Source: Gammaproteobacteria bacterium (GTDB taxonomy: Bacteria > Pseudomonadota > Gammaproteobacteria > UBA9214). From it: a stretch of DNA of 5,619 nt. Location of the stretch: assembly GCA_029859555.1 (NCBI GenBank), contig JAOUCV010000161.1:1-5619 (forward strand), given 5' to 3'. The stretch's first letter is position 1, and every line of letters begins with the position of its first letter. The notes under the pieces were generated by a model, which saw only the letters and a list, made by a program, of their open reading frames with translations, did not search any database and was not told where the DNA came from. This document shows, piece after piece, positions 5,252 through 5,619 of this stretch. Both the position numbers and the translations under genes were made by a program.

Positions 5252-5619
5252 TCAGGCGTGTGCCTGGCGTTGCAGGATGGTTGAAAACTCTTCCAGGAAA
5301 TTGTCGTAGCGATTAATCAGCCGCTCGACATCATTGGAATAGCGGTTGTAGGCAATCACTGCCGGTATCGCCGCAAACAGGCCCATGGCTGTTGCGATCA
5401 GTGCCTCGGCAATACCGGGCGCCACCATCGACAGCGTCGCCTGCTGCGCATTACCCAGCCCGCGAAATGAGTTCATAATTCCCCAGACGGTACCGAACAG
5501 GCCTACATAGGGGCTGGTTGACCCCACCGTGGCGAGAAACGACAGGTGCGTTTCCAGGTCGTCTGTTTCACGTGACAATTGCACCCGCATCACGCGTTGC
5601 GCGCCTTCAACGACGGCAC
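5252..5619 (-). CDS. tolQ: Tol-Pal system protein TolQ (ExbB/MotA family), C-terminal fragment
   Basis: TolQ is the inner-membrane motor subunit that, with TolR, harvests the proton motive force. The frame is open to the right edge, with 121 codons inside the window, so the N-terminal half and first membrane helix of a roughly 230-residue protein lie outside. The visible part starts [20 protein letters not shown], which matches the cytoplasmic loop of TolQ. The second membrane helix is in [20 protein letters not shown] and the third is in [20 protein letters not shown]. These contain the threonines and the small Gly/Ala residues that line the TolR helix in the ExbB/TolQ family. The C-terminal tail [18 protein letters not shown] is TolQ-like. 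Reading should not be started at the internal GTG/ATG at 5593/5590, as the frame upstream is clearly TolQ. The promoter of the operon is not in the window. Confidence 0.96.
   Translation of the reverse strand, partial: AVVEGAQRVMRVQLSRETDDLETHLSFLATVGSTSPYVGLFGTVWGIMNSFRGLGNAQQATLSMVAPGIAEALIATAMGLFAAIPAVIAYNRYSNDVERLINRYDNFLEEFSTILQRQAHA

Overview
The window is a stretch of bacterial chromosome, very probably from a gammaproteobacterium, with every gene on the minus strand. Read in the direction of transcription (from the right end to the left) the order is tolQ (C-terminal part only), tolR, tolA, tolB, pal, cpoB, queE, queC (N-terminal part only). The same order, Tol-Pal genes followed by two queuosine genes, is known from Pseudomonas and relatives. 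Together with a REP-like inverted repeat that starts TGTAGGAGCG and a moderately high GC content (judged by eye), it fits a Pseudomonas-like or Chromatiales-like gammaproteobacterium. The genus cannot be fixed from the sequence.

Right part (about 1915-5619): the Tol-Pal envelope machine. TolQ and TolR form the proton-driven motor in the inner membrane. TolA is the long helical rod that carries the motor's work across the periplasm. TolB is the periplasmic beta-propeller, and Pal is the outer-membrane lipoprotein that binds peptidoglycan. CpoB (1060-1890) is the periplasmic coiled-coil/TPR partner that links Tol-Pal to septal peptidoglycan synthesis. Gaps between these genes are 8 to 80 bases, as expected for one operon.

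Left part (1-981): queE and queC, which catalyse consecutive steps of preQ0 (7-cyano-7-deazaguanine) synthesis for queuosine in tRNA. A perfect 11-bp hairpin and a consensus -10 hexamer lie between cpoB and queE, so queE may be partly uncoupled from the tol operon. A pair of inverted REP-like elements and a small duplicated copy of the queE tail lie between queE and queC.

No stretch longer than about 135 bases lacks a gene. I see no RNA gene, insertion sequence, prophage, CRISPR array or defence system. The window is a core housekeeping region and I do not find a new system in it. The points most worth a second look are the 48-bp tandem repeats in tolA, the REP pair, the duplicated queE tail and the possibly leaderless queE start.
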